A DNA stretch of 64,000 bases from Wenyingzhuangia fucanilytica (lineage in GTDB: Bacteria; Bacteroidota; Bacteroidia; Flavobacteriales; Flavobacteriaceae): assembly GCF_001697185.1 (NCBI RefSeq), contig NZ_CP014224.1, positions 806,001-870,000 of the forward strand. The letters are read 5' to 3'. Below, piece by piece: positions 9,418 to 18,540 of the stretch (positions within the stretch are counted from its first letter, which is position 1; each line of letters opens with the position of its first letter). The notes beneath the pieces are model-generated. The model saw only the letters and a program-made list of their open reading frames with translations. It did no database searches and was not told the origin of the DNA. The translations under genes and the position numbers were made by a program.

Positions 9418-10953
9418 ATGAAGTTTTACATGTCCCTAATCTATTGTTTGTTCGGATTGCAATTATGTAATGGTCAATCCACCACAAGCAAATCAGTAGA
9501 ACGTCCAAATATTATTTTTTTAATGACAGATGATCAACGTTGGGATAATATGGGATGTTATGGAAAACCTGAATTTTATACTCCCAATATTAATAAATTA
9601 TCAAAAGAGGGAATCACGTTTGATAATGCATATTATGCGGTTGCTATTTGTATGCCTAGTCGTGTGACCATGATGACAGGACGTTACAATTCAAATCATA
9701 GAGTTGGGTTTGTAGCTCCAGATGATTATACATTGTCTCAAGCAGATTTTGCAAAAGGATATCCAGCTATACTTAAAAAAGCAGGTTACAGAACAGGGTT
9801 TGTTGGTAAAGTTGGTTTTACGGTAACCAAAGAAACTCAAAGACCAAGTACACCTAAAGAACATTTTTACAAAGAAAACTTAGGAAGTACTTTTGATTTT
9901 TTTGCAGGTAGTGAAACACAACCTCAAAAAGGTCTAGAATTGTGGCCAGAGAACGATTTAGCTTTACAAGAAATTTACAGAGAGGGGAGAACCAATACAG
10001 GGAGAACTTTAAAAACAGGAGAAGCCATGCTTCGTTTTTTAGAAACACAACCAGACAATCAACCTTTTTGCTTATCGGTGAGTTTTTATGCAGTAAAGCA
10101 CGATTCTGATAAACACATGTACATGCCCCATTATGAACAATTTAAAAACAAAGATTTTACTGTTGCAGAAAATTGGGTAGAGGGAGATAATGAAGAATTG
10201 CCAAAAGTGGTGAAAGAAAATGCTCGTGGAGTGTATTTACATCGCCAAAGATCTTCTAAACCTGAGCAATACCAAAGATTGGTTCGTCGTTTTGCCACAC
10301 AAGGTTATACTGTAGATGAGCAAGTTGGAAAGTTGATTGAAAAATTAAAAGAAAAAGGAATTTTAGAGAATACAATTATTATTTACACAAGTGATAATGG
10401 ACGTTTCCAAGGTTCTCATGGACTTTTTGATAAATGTTTGCTTTATGATGAAGCAGTAAAAGCCCCGTTAATTATTTATGATGGAAGAAAATCTGCAACC
10501 GAGCGTAGTAGAAGAGAAGATGCTTTAGTTTCTTCGGTAGATATGGCTCCAACCATTGTTTCTTTAGCAGGCTTAGAAATTCCTAAAAGTATGCAAGGTA
10601 GAGATATTACAGGGGTTTTAAATAAAACTCAAGACATGTCTCAGTGGAGAGATGCCGTATTTATGGAAGATTTGTTTTTGGTAGATATGTTTAAAGCAAA
10701 ATACAATCCTAAGGCAGATGAAATCAACCAAAAATTAATAGAAGAAAATAAATCTTACAGAGCAAGAGGGGTTAGAACTAAGAAGTGGAAATATTTTGTG
10801 TATTACGAACACAATCCTAGAATAGAAGAATTGTATGATGTGGCAAATGATCCTTTAGAACAAAATAACTTAGTTCACAGTGTTGAGCATACACAAGTTT
10901 TAAAAGAGCTTAGAAAAAAAACAGAGGAGCTTTATAAAAAGGCAGTTCAGTAA
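9418..10953 (+). CDS. Sulfatase, first gene of the long operon
   Basis: A 511-aa secreted sulfatase. It has a short signal peptide (ends LCNGQ) and metal-binding Asp38-Asp39 in LMTDDQRWDNMGCYG. The formylglycine motif is CMPSR with Cys78, followed by TMMTGRY. A second metal site is in YTSDNGRFQGSHGLFDK. The family hydrolyses sulfate esters after an FGE-type enzyme converts the cysteine to formylglycine; no maturase is encoded in the window. The RWDNMGCYG region and the HGLFDK segment resemble the iduronate/choline-sulfatase-like branch, but subfamily is not certain. It lacks the C-terminal extension of the sulfatases at 2, 47091 and 48964. It is followed after 83 nt by the heparinase-like gene. 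Confidence 0.92.
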   Translation: MKFYMSLIYCLFGLQLCNGQSTTSKSVERPNIIFLMTDDQRWDNMGCYGKPEFYTPNINKLSKEGITFDNAYYAVAICMPSRVTMMTGRYNSNHRVGFVAPDDYTLSQADFAKGYPAILKKAGYRTGFVGKVGFTVTKETQRPSTPKEHFYKENLGSTFDFFAGSETQPQKGLELWPENDLALQEIYREGRTNTGRTLKTGEAMLRFLETQPDNQPFCLSVSFYAVKHDSDKHMYMPHYEQFKNKDFTVAENWVEGDNEELPKVVKENARGVYLHRQRSSKPEQYQRLVRRFATQGYTVDEQVGKLIEKLKEKGILENTIIIYTSDNGRFQGSHGLFDKCLLYDEAVKAPLIIYDGRKSATERSRREDALVSSVDMAPTIVSLAGLEIPKSMQGRDITGVLNKTQDMSQWRDAVFMEDLFLVDMFKAKYNPKADEINQKLIEENKSYRARGVRTKKWKYFVYYEHNPRIEELYDVANDPLEQNNLVHSVEHTQVLKELRKKTEELYKKAVQ

Positions 10954-10978
10954 ATGATAGACTGTTTTTTAAAATACT

Positions 10979-10996
10979 ATTGATGTTTGCATCAAT
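10979..10996 (+). other. Intercistronic stem-loop
   Basis: ATTGATG (10979-10985) and CATCAAT (10990-10996) form a perfect 7-bp stem with loop TTTG in the 83-nt gap between the sulfatase and the heparinase-like gene. No T-run follows, so it is more likely an mRNA processing or stability hairpin, or a protein site, than a terminator. Confidence 0.4.
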
Positions 10997-11036
10997 ATGA
11001 AAATTAATAATGATTTAGTTTAGAAAATAAATTTAT

Positions 11037-14000
11037 ATGTTATTTAGAAAAGAATTACAGTGTTTGGCTGTGTTGTGTTTGTTTGTTATAGGTAGTGTTT
11101 TTGCACAAGCCACAAAACAAATTGGATCCTCAGATTTTTCTGATTGGTCGGGTGTACACAAAGTAAAAAAAGGAGAAGCAATTCTAACGAATAATAATGT
11201 GATTAGTTATACCTATAGCAATCAAAATAGAATATACTTTCCTGGAATTAAACGTGAGTATTACGGAGATGCTGCAGATTTTACATCTTACAAAGGATTG
11301 TGTTTTGAGTTGTTTGTAAAAAAGGAAGCTAAGGCAACAATAAAAGCGGTTTTAAAGGTTGATGAAAAAGATGAAAAAGATTTAAACCCTGTGAGTACTG
11401 CAAATATTCAGTTACAAGGAAAAGGGTGGCAAAAAGTATTTATTCCATGGGAAATGTTTGACATAGATGCAGGTCAAAAAATGGGAACTTTGTTCGCTAT
11501 TAAAAACGTGGGATTATCAGTTTCCTCAGACAACAACAAAAGTTATAAGATTAAAAATGTATTTCTTACCAAAGGACAAACACATTATATAGATGCTGAT
11601 ATTAGAGGGAAATCTGCAGATGCAGGAGAAACGGTTGTATATCAATTAGAAATAGGAAACACCACCAACCAACCACAAATGGTTCAGTTGCGTGTAGAAA
11701 CCATGGGGTGGGAATCTATGCAAGCTAGTTTAGAAACATCATCGGTACCATTAGCTCCAAACCAAATCAAAAAAATAGATTTAAAAGTAAAAATAGCTTC
11801 TCATTTACCAACAGGAATTAGAGAAAAACAAATCATTAAAGCCATTGCTAACGGTCAGGGAGCTTCGGTATCTACCTTAGAATTTACAACGGCAGTTAGG
11901 GTGCCAACCCCTAATATTGTTTTTACAGAAGACAAATGGCAAGAAGTAAAAGACAAAATAAAAAAATACGATTGGGCCAAAGAAGGATTGGCAGAATACG
12001 AAAGAAAAGCTAAAAAATGGAAACCGTCTAACGGAGTTGATTTTTCGAAAATAGAAGGGCCCTTATGGGGACAAAAAGTATATAGTTCTGTTGGGCATAC
12101 AGAATATGATTGTGCCATTGCTTACCAACTAACAGGTAAAGAAGAATATGCTGCCAAGTGTATAAAAGTATTAAGAAGGTTAAGCGATCCTAAAATAGGG
12201 TATCCTGCTACTTTGGTAGGAGGTAGCAATTCTTTTGTAGGTGAAGGAAAGTTTTGGCAAGCAATAGGTCGTGTGTACGATTTGGTTAGAGATAGCAAAC
12301 AGCTTACAGAAGAAGATCATAAAGCCATACAAAAAACATTAAGATTGTTTGTCAATCAAACCATTAAAGGAAATAGAAAAGGAGCTATTAGTAACTGGAA
12401 TGCTGCCGAACTAACAGCAGCTTTGTATTGTGCTTTAAACTTACAAGATTGGCATTTAATAGATCAATTATTACATGCTCCAACAGGTTTGTACAAACAT
12501 GCAGAACATGGAATTATGAATGATGGTTGGTGGTACGAGTGTGCTGTGGGGTACAATACTTGGGTAGCAACAGAATTTTCAGAAACAGCCATAGCATTGC
12601 AACCTTGGGGAATTAATTTTAAAGACATGGTGTTTCCTATTGGAACTACCAAACATTTTTCTTTGCTAGCAAGTAGGAGAGAAGGTGGAATTATGGGAAT
12701 GGAGTTTGAGAAATGGGGAAAGATTGAAAAGAACCATGTAAAAATAAAAGACATGTGGGATGCTTCTATTCCGTTTATGGATTTTAGAGGTGTGTTGTTA
12801 GCGGTAAATGATGCGGTAGAAGATAAAATGTCAGGAAAATCTTATGAGTTGGCTTATTATTTATACAGAGATCCTGAGTATGCGGCCATTATTAATAGAG
12901 GGAACAAACGTGATTTATTGTACGGTGTTCCAGACTTGCCAAAGACTACTTCAGAAAAAATGACAGAATCTGTATATGCCGATAATATGGGAATTGTACA
13001 GTTGCGTTCTCAAACCAAAGGCAGAGAACAGTCAGAACAAATACAAGCAGCCATGCATTATGGTTCTCATGGTGGGTATCATGGTCATTTTGATAGAACC
13101 AACCTAGTGCACATGAGTCGTTACGGTCGTAGTTTTTATGGAACGTTAATGTATTGGTATAACTACAGTAGTTATTTGTACAAATTCTGGAAACAAGTAT
13201 CCTTAAACAAAAACATGGTTGTGGTAGATCAAAAAATGCAACAACCAGTACCTAACACACGTTCGCTATTTCACTCAGGAGAAATGATGCAAGCTTCTGT
13301 GGTAGAAACCAATTCTAAATGGAGTTATGCTCCTTATGGAGGAATTCACTACAAGCCAGAGCAAACCTTTTCCGAAAAAGTATGGGAAGAAGGTAGATCT
13401 ATTCCTATTCCAGAAAATGCTCCAGCGTATTCAGAAGTTACAGGATATACAGAACCCGTATATCAACGTAGGTTGATGGTGGTTTTAGATGATTATGTGT
13501 TGTTAGCAGATTATTTAAAAGCAGAAAAAGAACATGAATTTGATTGGATGTTCCAAGCCAAAGGATTTAAAGGAATTCAATCAGAAAACACTCAGTTTTT
13601 AAAGCATACCAAACAAATGAACCAAGATCCTTTAGGAAGTGCTCAGTTTATTACAGATTGTAATTGGTATCAAACAGAAGGAACTAGCCGTAGCAAATTT
13701 GAAATGTGTTGGGGAGATGATTGTGACAACGGAGGAGTTAGATTGCCACACAGTTTAGAGGGACCTCTAAAAATTGATGTATTTAATGCTTGGCCTAAAA
13801 AGGCAGAAGTAATGTTTGGTACTTCTACAGAGAGTTTTGGAGTGAACAAAAAAGTACACTATTCAGTAATTGCTGATGGTAAAGAATTGTTAAAAGACAA
13901 AACAGGTGCTTGGATTTTAGGAAGTAAAGACATTAGTTTAGAAGTAAGCGGAAAATCTAAAATAGTATTAAAAGCACTTATAGAAGGAAAAAGTAACAAC

Positions 14001-14540
14001 AATACTTTGTTTTGGGGAAATGCAAGGTTTGTGAAGGCAGATGGTTCTGTTGTATATGTATCGGAATTACCAGTTACTTATACCAATGTTTTAGAACCAG
14101 AAAACAAAGGGAAAGATTACTACAACGGACCTATAAAAATAGGAGGAGAGCCTATGAGTAAATCTACTCCAGCCATGCCAATAAATACTAAGAAAGAAGC
14201 AGTGGTCACCATAGATATTTCTCAGTTAGGAGCTGTAAAGTTTGAAGCAACTATTGGAGGAGATTTTCCGTTGGGTGATGAAACTTCTAGGTTAAAATCA
14301 ATGGCGGTAAGAACCAAAGGAAAAGAAGCTAAATATCTTTCTGTAATAGAACCTTATGAGAAGGAATCTTTAGTAAAATCTGTAGAAGCTAAAAACGAAA
14401 GTGAATTAACGGTTACTTTAACAGATGGTTGTGTACAAGAGCTTAAAATAGAAAATATAGATGCTAAAGATGGTAAGGTAAAAGTATCTGTAAAAGAATA
14501 CAGAAACGGAAAGTTAGTTAGAGAAGAACAATCAAAATAG
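11037..14540 (+). CDS. Large heparinase II/III-like polysaccharide lyase candidate
   Basis: A 1167-aa secreted protein (signal peptide ends VFAQ). The N-terminal part (about 25-190) looks like a galactose-binding-type beta-sandwich. An Ig-like segment follows (about 200-285), then an alpha-helical toroid region (about 290-640). The heparinase II/III-type beta-sandwich begins near residue 670 with MHYGSHGGYHGHFDRTN and continues with LVHMSRYGRSFYGT. The His-rich GGYHGHFD segment and nearby Tyr residues correspond to the metal and catalytic region of this superfamily, which includes lyases for heparin, alginate, glucuronan and ulvan. It would cleave a uronate-containing backbone or oligosaccharide by beta-elimination. 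The protein is much longer than typical heparinases (600-800 aa). The GH116 gene follows after only 8 nt. Superfamily is likely; family and substrate are unassigned. Confidence 0.8.
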   Translation: MLFRKELQCLAVLCLFVIGSVFAQATKQIGSSDFSDWSGVHKVKKGEAILTNNNVISYTYSNQNRIYFPGIKREYYGDAADFTSYKGLCFELFVKKEAKATIKAVLKVDEKDEKDLNPVSTANIQLQGKGWQKVFIPWEMFDIDAGQKMGTLFAIKNVGLSVSSDNNKSYKIKNVFLTKGQTHYIDADIRGKSADAGETVVYQLEIGNTTNQPQMVQLRVETMGWESMQASLETSSVPLAPNQIKKIDLKVKIASHLPTGIREKQIIKAIANGQGASVSTLEFTTAVRVPTPNIVFTEDKWQEVKDKIKKYDWAKEGLAEYERKAKKWKPSNGVDFSKIEGPLWGQKVYSSVGHTEYDCAIAYQLTGKEEYAAKCIKVLRRLSDPKIGYPATLVGGSNSFVGEGKFWQAIGRVYDLVRDSKQLTEEDHKAIQKTLRLFVNQTIKGNRKGAISNWNAAELTAALYCALNLQDWHLIDQLLHAPTGLYKHAEHGIMNDGWWYECAVGYNTWVATEFSETAIALQPWGINFKDMVFPIGTTKHFSLLASRREGGIMGMEFEKWGKIEKNHVKIKDMWDASIPFMDFRGVLLAVNDAVEDKMSGKSYELAYYLYRDPEYAAIINRGNKRDLLYGVPDLPKTTSEKMTESVYADNMGIVQLRSQTKGREQSEQIQAAMHYGSHGGYHGHFDRTNLVHMSRYGRSFYGTLMYWYNYSSYLYKFWKQVSLNKNMVVVDQKMQQPVPNTRSLFHSGEMMQASVVETNSKWSYAPYGGIHYKPEQTFSEKVWEEGRSIPIPENAPAYSEVTGYTEPVYQRRLMVVLDDYVLLADYLKAEKEHEFDWMFQAKGFKGIQSENTQFLKHTKQMNQDPLGSAQFITDCNWYQTEGTSRSKFEMCWGDDCDNGGVRLPHSLEGPLKIDVFNAWPKKAEVMFGTSTESFGVNKKVHYSVIADGKELLKDKTGAWILGSKDISLEVSGKSKIVLKALIEGKSNNNTLFWGNARFVKADGSVVYVSELPVTYTNVLEPENKGKDYYNGPIKIGGEPMSKSTPAMPINTKKEAVVTIDISQLGAVKFEATIGGDFPLGDETSRLKSMAVRTKGKEAKYLSVIEPYEKESLVKSVEAKNESELTVTLTDGCVQELKIENIDAKDGKVKVSVKEYRNGKLVREEQSK

Positions 14541-14548
14541 AATAAATA

Positions 14549-17173
14549 ATGATGAAAAATAAATTCAGTTTATGGTTTTTATCTTCGGTAGTAGTTGCTG
14601 TAACACAAGCACAGGGAGTACAAGAAAAATCAACGAACGATTGGCCTGTATTAACGACATATGATGCTCATCATTTAGCTAAAATAGCCATGCCTATTGG
14701 TGGAGTTGGTACGGGTACAGTTGCCCTTGGTGGTAGAGGAGATTTACGCGATTGGGAAATGATGAATACAGCCGCCAAAGGTTACATTCCTACCAGTGAA
14801 AAACTAAGATACATCGGACCATTTTTTGCATTGTACACTCAAACTGCCGATGGTAAAAAAGATACAAGAGTGCTAGAAGGACCATTGGATTATTCGTTGT
14901 ACGAAGGGGCTTTTGGGAGTCCTGCTGTAAATCATGGTTTTCCTCGTTTTGAATCTTGTACTTTTAAGGCTGCATATCCTTTTGGACAAGTATTACTTTC
15001 TGATAAAAAAGTGCCGCTTGATGTTCGTATCAAGGCATTCAACCCTTTAATACCTGGTGATGCCAATGCTAGTGGAATTCCAATTGCTGCCATTACTTAT
15101 GAATTAACAAATACTACAGATAAAGCAGTGTTTGCCTCTGTTTGTGCTAACATGCCCAATTTTATAGGAGAAGATGGTTCTGTAAGAGAACCTATAGGGA
15201 GAGGTAATGCTTTAATTCCTGTAGGAGCTAAAGAGAATAAAAATGTTTTTAGAAAAGATAAAAATGCCCAAGGTATTTATATGAGTTCTGAAGGCGTAGA
15301 AAAGGATTCCGAAGCTTGGGGCACCATGGCTTTATCAACTTCTAGTAGCGAAAAGGTTACCTACCGTACGTCTTGGGGAAAAGAAGTGTGGGGGAATTCA
15401 CGTTTAGATTTTTGGGACGATTATAGTATTGATGGTCGTATAGATAATAGAGAACATAATGGAGAAGATAGACCTATGGCTTCTATGGCTGTAGAAGTAT
15501 CGGTTCCAGCAAATACAAGTCGTGAAGTAACTTTTTACCTTACTTGGCATTTTCCTAATAGAGAAACTTGGACTCCTGCAGAGGATGGTTTGGATAACAT
15601 GTTAACCAATTATTACACCACTCAATACAAAGATGCTTGGGAGGTGGTTGAAAAAACAATTCCACAACTACCAAATCTTGAAAAGAAAACAAAGGAGTTT
15701 GTGAATGCTTTTGTGAATAGCGATTTGCCAAAGGTTGTAAAAGAAGCGGCTTTGTACAACACATCAACCTTACGTACCCAAACTTGTTTTAGAACTGCTG
15801 ATGGGCATTTTTACGGATGGGAAGGAACCAGCAACACCAAAGGCGTTTGCCACGGAAATTGTACGCATGTGTGGAATTACGATCAGGCAACACCTTTTTT
15901 GTTTGGAGAATTAGCACGTTCTATGCGTGAAATAGAATTTGCTCATGCTACAGATGATAAAGGAATGATGAGTTTTCGTGTGAATTTACCACTAGAACGT
16001 GCCAATGAATTTGGTAGACCTGCTGCCGATGGTCAGTTGGGAGCTATCATGAAAATGTATAGAGATTGGCAGCTGAGTGGAGATGATGCGTTGCTGAAAA
16101 AACTTTGGCCAAAAGTAAAAAAGGCCATGGAGTTTTGTTGGATAGAAGGCGGTTGGGATTCTAATAAAGATGGTGTGATGGATGGTTGCCAGCACAATAC
16201 CATGGATGTTCAGTACTTTGGACCCAATCCTCAAATGGGAATTTGGTATTTAGGAGCCTTAAAAGCAGCTTCAAAAATGGCCGACTTTTCTGGGGATAAA
16301 AAATTTGCAAAAACCTGTAACATTCTTTTTAAAAAAGGAAGTAAATGGATGGATGAAAATTTGTTTAATGGAGAATATTATGTGCATCACATTGAACCTC
16401 CAAAAAGCAGAGATGATATTGCGGCTCCATTGCTAAAAGGATTGGAGTCTAAAGATTTAGAAAATCCTGCATACCAATTGGGTAAAGGTTGTTTGGTAGA
16501 TCAGTTGGTAGGTCAATTTATGGCTCATATTTGTGATTTAGGTTATTTAACCAATGAAGAAAACATAAAAACAACCTTAAATAGCATTATGAAATACAAC
16601 TATAGAGACGATAGTAGTTCTGGTTTTAACAATATGCGTTCGTTTGTGTTGGGTGATGAAAAATCACTGGTGATGGCAAGCTATCCTGGAGAAAGACCCT
16701 TGTATCCGTTTCCTTATTTTACAGAAGCCATGACAGGTTTTGAATATACTGCAGCTATTGGTATGCTATACGAAGGGCAAACAGAAAATGGGTTAACAAA
16801 TATTAAAAATATTAGAGACCGTTACGATGGATTAAAACGTAATCCTTTTAACGAAGCAGAGTGTGGAAATAACTATGCTAGAGCTATGGCAAGTTGGGGA
16901 GCAGTTATTGCGCTTTCAGGGTTTCATTATTCAGCTGTTGAAAAATCTATTCAGTTTACAGCAACTCCAGGGAATTATTTTTGGTCGAATGGAAATCAGT
17001 ATGGAACCGTAGAAATAAAAAATAATGGGAGCAAAAAAATAGTATTGCTTAAGGTTTTAAAAGGAGAAATCTCATTAAAATCAGTAAAACTGAAAGGATT
17101 TGGAAGCACATCATTTAAAAATGAAAAAGTGTTAAAAGAAGGAGTGTCACAGGAGTTTATAATTCAAAAGTAA
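14549..17173 (+). CDS. GH116-like (DUF608) glycosidase with altered nucleophile position
   Basis: An 874-aa protein with a signal peptide (ends VTQAQ). Two regions are typical of GH116: the N-terminal beta-sandwich motif PIGGVGTGTVALGGRGDLRDWEMMN (about 50-74), and an (alpha/alpha)6 barrel from about 400 with DGQLGAIMKMYRDWQLSGD. GH116 enzymes are retaining beta-glucosidases, beta-xylosidases or N-acetylglucosaminidases. The expected acid/base Asp is present (Asp651 in VDQLVGQ). At the nucleophile position, where family members have Glu (for example in the DGxxEN/DGxxEG context), this protein has Asp545 in DGVMDGCQHNTMD. Activity may be reduced or altered, or another residue may act. It is packed 8 nt after the heparinase-like gene and 11 nt before beta-helix B, so it is co-transcribed. 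Confidence 0.82.
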   Translation: MMKNKFSLWFLSSVVVAVTQAQGVQEKSTNDWPVLTTYDAHHLAKIAMPIGGVGTGTVALGGRGDLRDWEMMNTAAKGYIPTSEKLRYIGPFFALYTQTADGKKDTRVLEGPLDYSLYEGAFGSPAVNHGFPRFESCTFKAAYPFGQVLLSDKKVPLDVRIKAFNPLIPGDANASGIPIAAITYELTNTTDKAVFASVCANMPNFIGEDGSVREPIGRGNALIPVGAKENKNVFRKDKNAQGIYMSSEGVEKDSEAWGTMALSTSSSEKVTYRTSWGKEVWGNSRLDFWDDYSIDGRIDNREHNGEDRPMASMAVEVSVPANTSREVTFYLTWHFPNRETWTPAEDGLDNMLTNYYTTQYKDAWEVVEKTIPQLPNLEKKTKEFVNAFVNSDLPKVVKEAALYNTSTLRTQTCFRTADGHFYGWEGTSNTKGVCHGNCTHVWNYDQATPFLFGELARSMREIEFAHATDDKGMMSFRVNLPLERANEFGRPAADGQLGAIMKMYRDWQLSGDDALLKKLWPKVKKAMEFCWIEGGWDSNKDGVMDGCQHNTMDVQYFGPNPQMGIWYLGALKAASKMADFSGDKKFAKTCNILFKKGSKWMDENLFNGEYYVHHIEPPKSRDDIAAPLLKGLESKDLENPAYQLGKGCLVDQLVGQFMAHICDLGYLTNEENIKTTLNSIMKYNYRDDSSSGFNNMRSFVLGDEKSLVMASYPGERPLYPFPYFTEAMTGFEYTAAIGMLYEGQTENGLTNIKNIRDRYDGLKRNPFNEAECGNNYARAMASWGAVIALSGFHYSAVEKSIQFTATPGNYFWSNGNQYGTVEIKNNGSKKIVLLKVLKGEISLKSVKLKGFGSTSFKNEKVLKEGVSQEFIIQK

Positions 17174-17184
17174 AAACATAAAAA

Positions 17185-18537
17185 ATGAAAATCATTTTAA
17201 AAGTTAGTGTTTTAATGATGTTGTTTTTTAGCAATGTTATCCATGCCAAAGACATCAAAATAAAATCGTTAAAAGAGTTAGCCAAATATGCTGCAGAAAG
17301 TGGAAATACCATTATTATGGAGCCCGGAGTCTATAAATTAACAGATTATTTAACTCAGGATCTTGTTAAAATTCGTAGGAATACTAAAGAATACCAGTAC
17401 ATCACTTTTAGTGGGAGCAATAATATTTTCCATTTAAATGGAGTAGAAATAGAGGTAGATACAGAAATTAGAACTTGGTTAAAACCGCCTATTCATTCTG
17501 ATGAGTTTTTAGTTACAGGTTTACATAATACTTTTGTTGGTTTGACTATTAGATGTGTTGGAAACGGAACATCACCAGGAGGTACAGTGTTACAAGTTGC
17601 TGGAGAAGCCAATGTTTTAAGAGATATTACTTTACATGTGGCAGGTTCTTATCCTTATGGATATGGAGATTTATTTGGAAAAGGAAAACAAAAAGAAACC
17701 ACTGTAAAACATAGAAAGCACAGTGGGCTTTTAGTAACGGGAGACGAAACTAAATTGTATGGTTGTAAAGTGTTAAGCCGTTCTTTTGGACACTGTTTTT
17801 TCATTCAGCAACATCCTAAAAATGTATATTTTGAAAACTGTTATGCCGAAGGAGAAGTACGCTCAACCGATGAGGTTTTGGCAGAAACATCTGGACCTGC
17901 TTTTGATGTAAATTTTAAAACATGGACTCAAAATCGTGAGGGGGAATATGTAGTAACTCCTGGTTATATGAAATCACTTTGTGAGGATGGATTTAGAACT
18001 TATGGAACATGTGAAAACATCACCTTTAAAAATTGTACAGCCAAAAATACACGTGGCGGATTTGAGCTTCGTTTTAACAAAGCACATGTAGAAAATTGTA
18101 CAACTATAGGGACAGAACGTGCTTATTGGATTGGAGATAACACCACAATGATCAACTGTAAAGGAGATGCTAATTACGGACCTTTATTATTCGTTGAGGG
18201 AAGCAATGTAGATGTAGAGTTGATGGTTGATTCGGCAGAATCTGATAGAAAAGTACATTCATTAATCACTGTTTTAGGAATTGATAATAAAGTAGTTTTA
18301 AAAGCTGCTGATGGAAAAAATAGAACAGAAGAATTACCAATTTTGGTAGGGTATACGCCTCCTATGCACGGTGAATCTATGTCTCCTTATAGTCAAGCCG
18401 AAGTAAATAAACTTCATTTAATAAACCAAACAGGAATGCCGGTATCTGTTGGAGAAATGGCATCAAATTGTACCATTGAAACCAATGGGAAGGTGATAGA
18501 AAACAAGGGTCAGAATAATCAAATACTAGAAAAATAA
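17185..18537 (+). CDS. Single-domain beta-helix protein (paralogue B)
   Basis: A 450-aa protein with a signal peptide (ends IHAK) and only the beta-helix domain, with no binding module or T9SS tail, so it is probably periplasmic. It carries the family signatures AGSYPYGYGDLFGKG, HRKHSG, SFGHCFF, ENCYAEGEVRSTDEVLAETSGPAFDVNF and SLCEDGFRTYG, then GDANYGPLL. It is most similar to the next gene (paralogue C), from which it is separated by 3 nt, consistent with a tandem duplication. The neighbours GH116, GH43, GH28-like and GH39 suggest it acts on imported oligosaccharides, perhaps as a lyase or hydrolase. I cannot place it in a characterised family. Confidence 0.82.
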   Translation: MKIILKVSVLMMLFFSNVIHAKDIKIKSLKELAKYAAESGNTIIMEPGVYKLTDYLTQDLVKIRRNTKEYQYITFSGSNNIFHLNGVEIEVDTEIRTWLKPPIHSDEFLVTGLHNTFVGLTIRCVGNGTSPGGTVLQVAGEANVLRDITLHVAGSYPYGYGDLFGKGKQKETTVKHRKHSGLLVTGDETKLYGCKVLSRSFGHCFFIQQHPKNVYFENCYAEGEVRSTDEVLAETSGPAFDVNFKTWTQNREGEYVVTPGYMKSLCEDGFRTYGTCENITFKNCTAKNTRGGFELRFNKAHVENCTTIGTERAYWIGDNTTMINCKGDANYGPLLFVEGSNVDVELMVDSAESDRKVHSLITVLGIDNKVVLKAADGKNRTEELPILVGYTPPMHGESMSPYSQAEVNKLHLINQTGMPVSVGEMASNCTIETNGKVIENKGQNNQILEK

Positions 18538-18540
18538 TTT

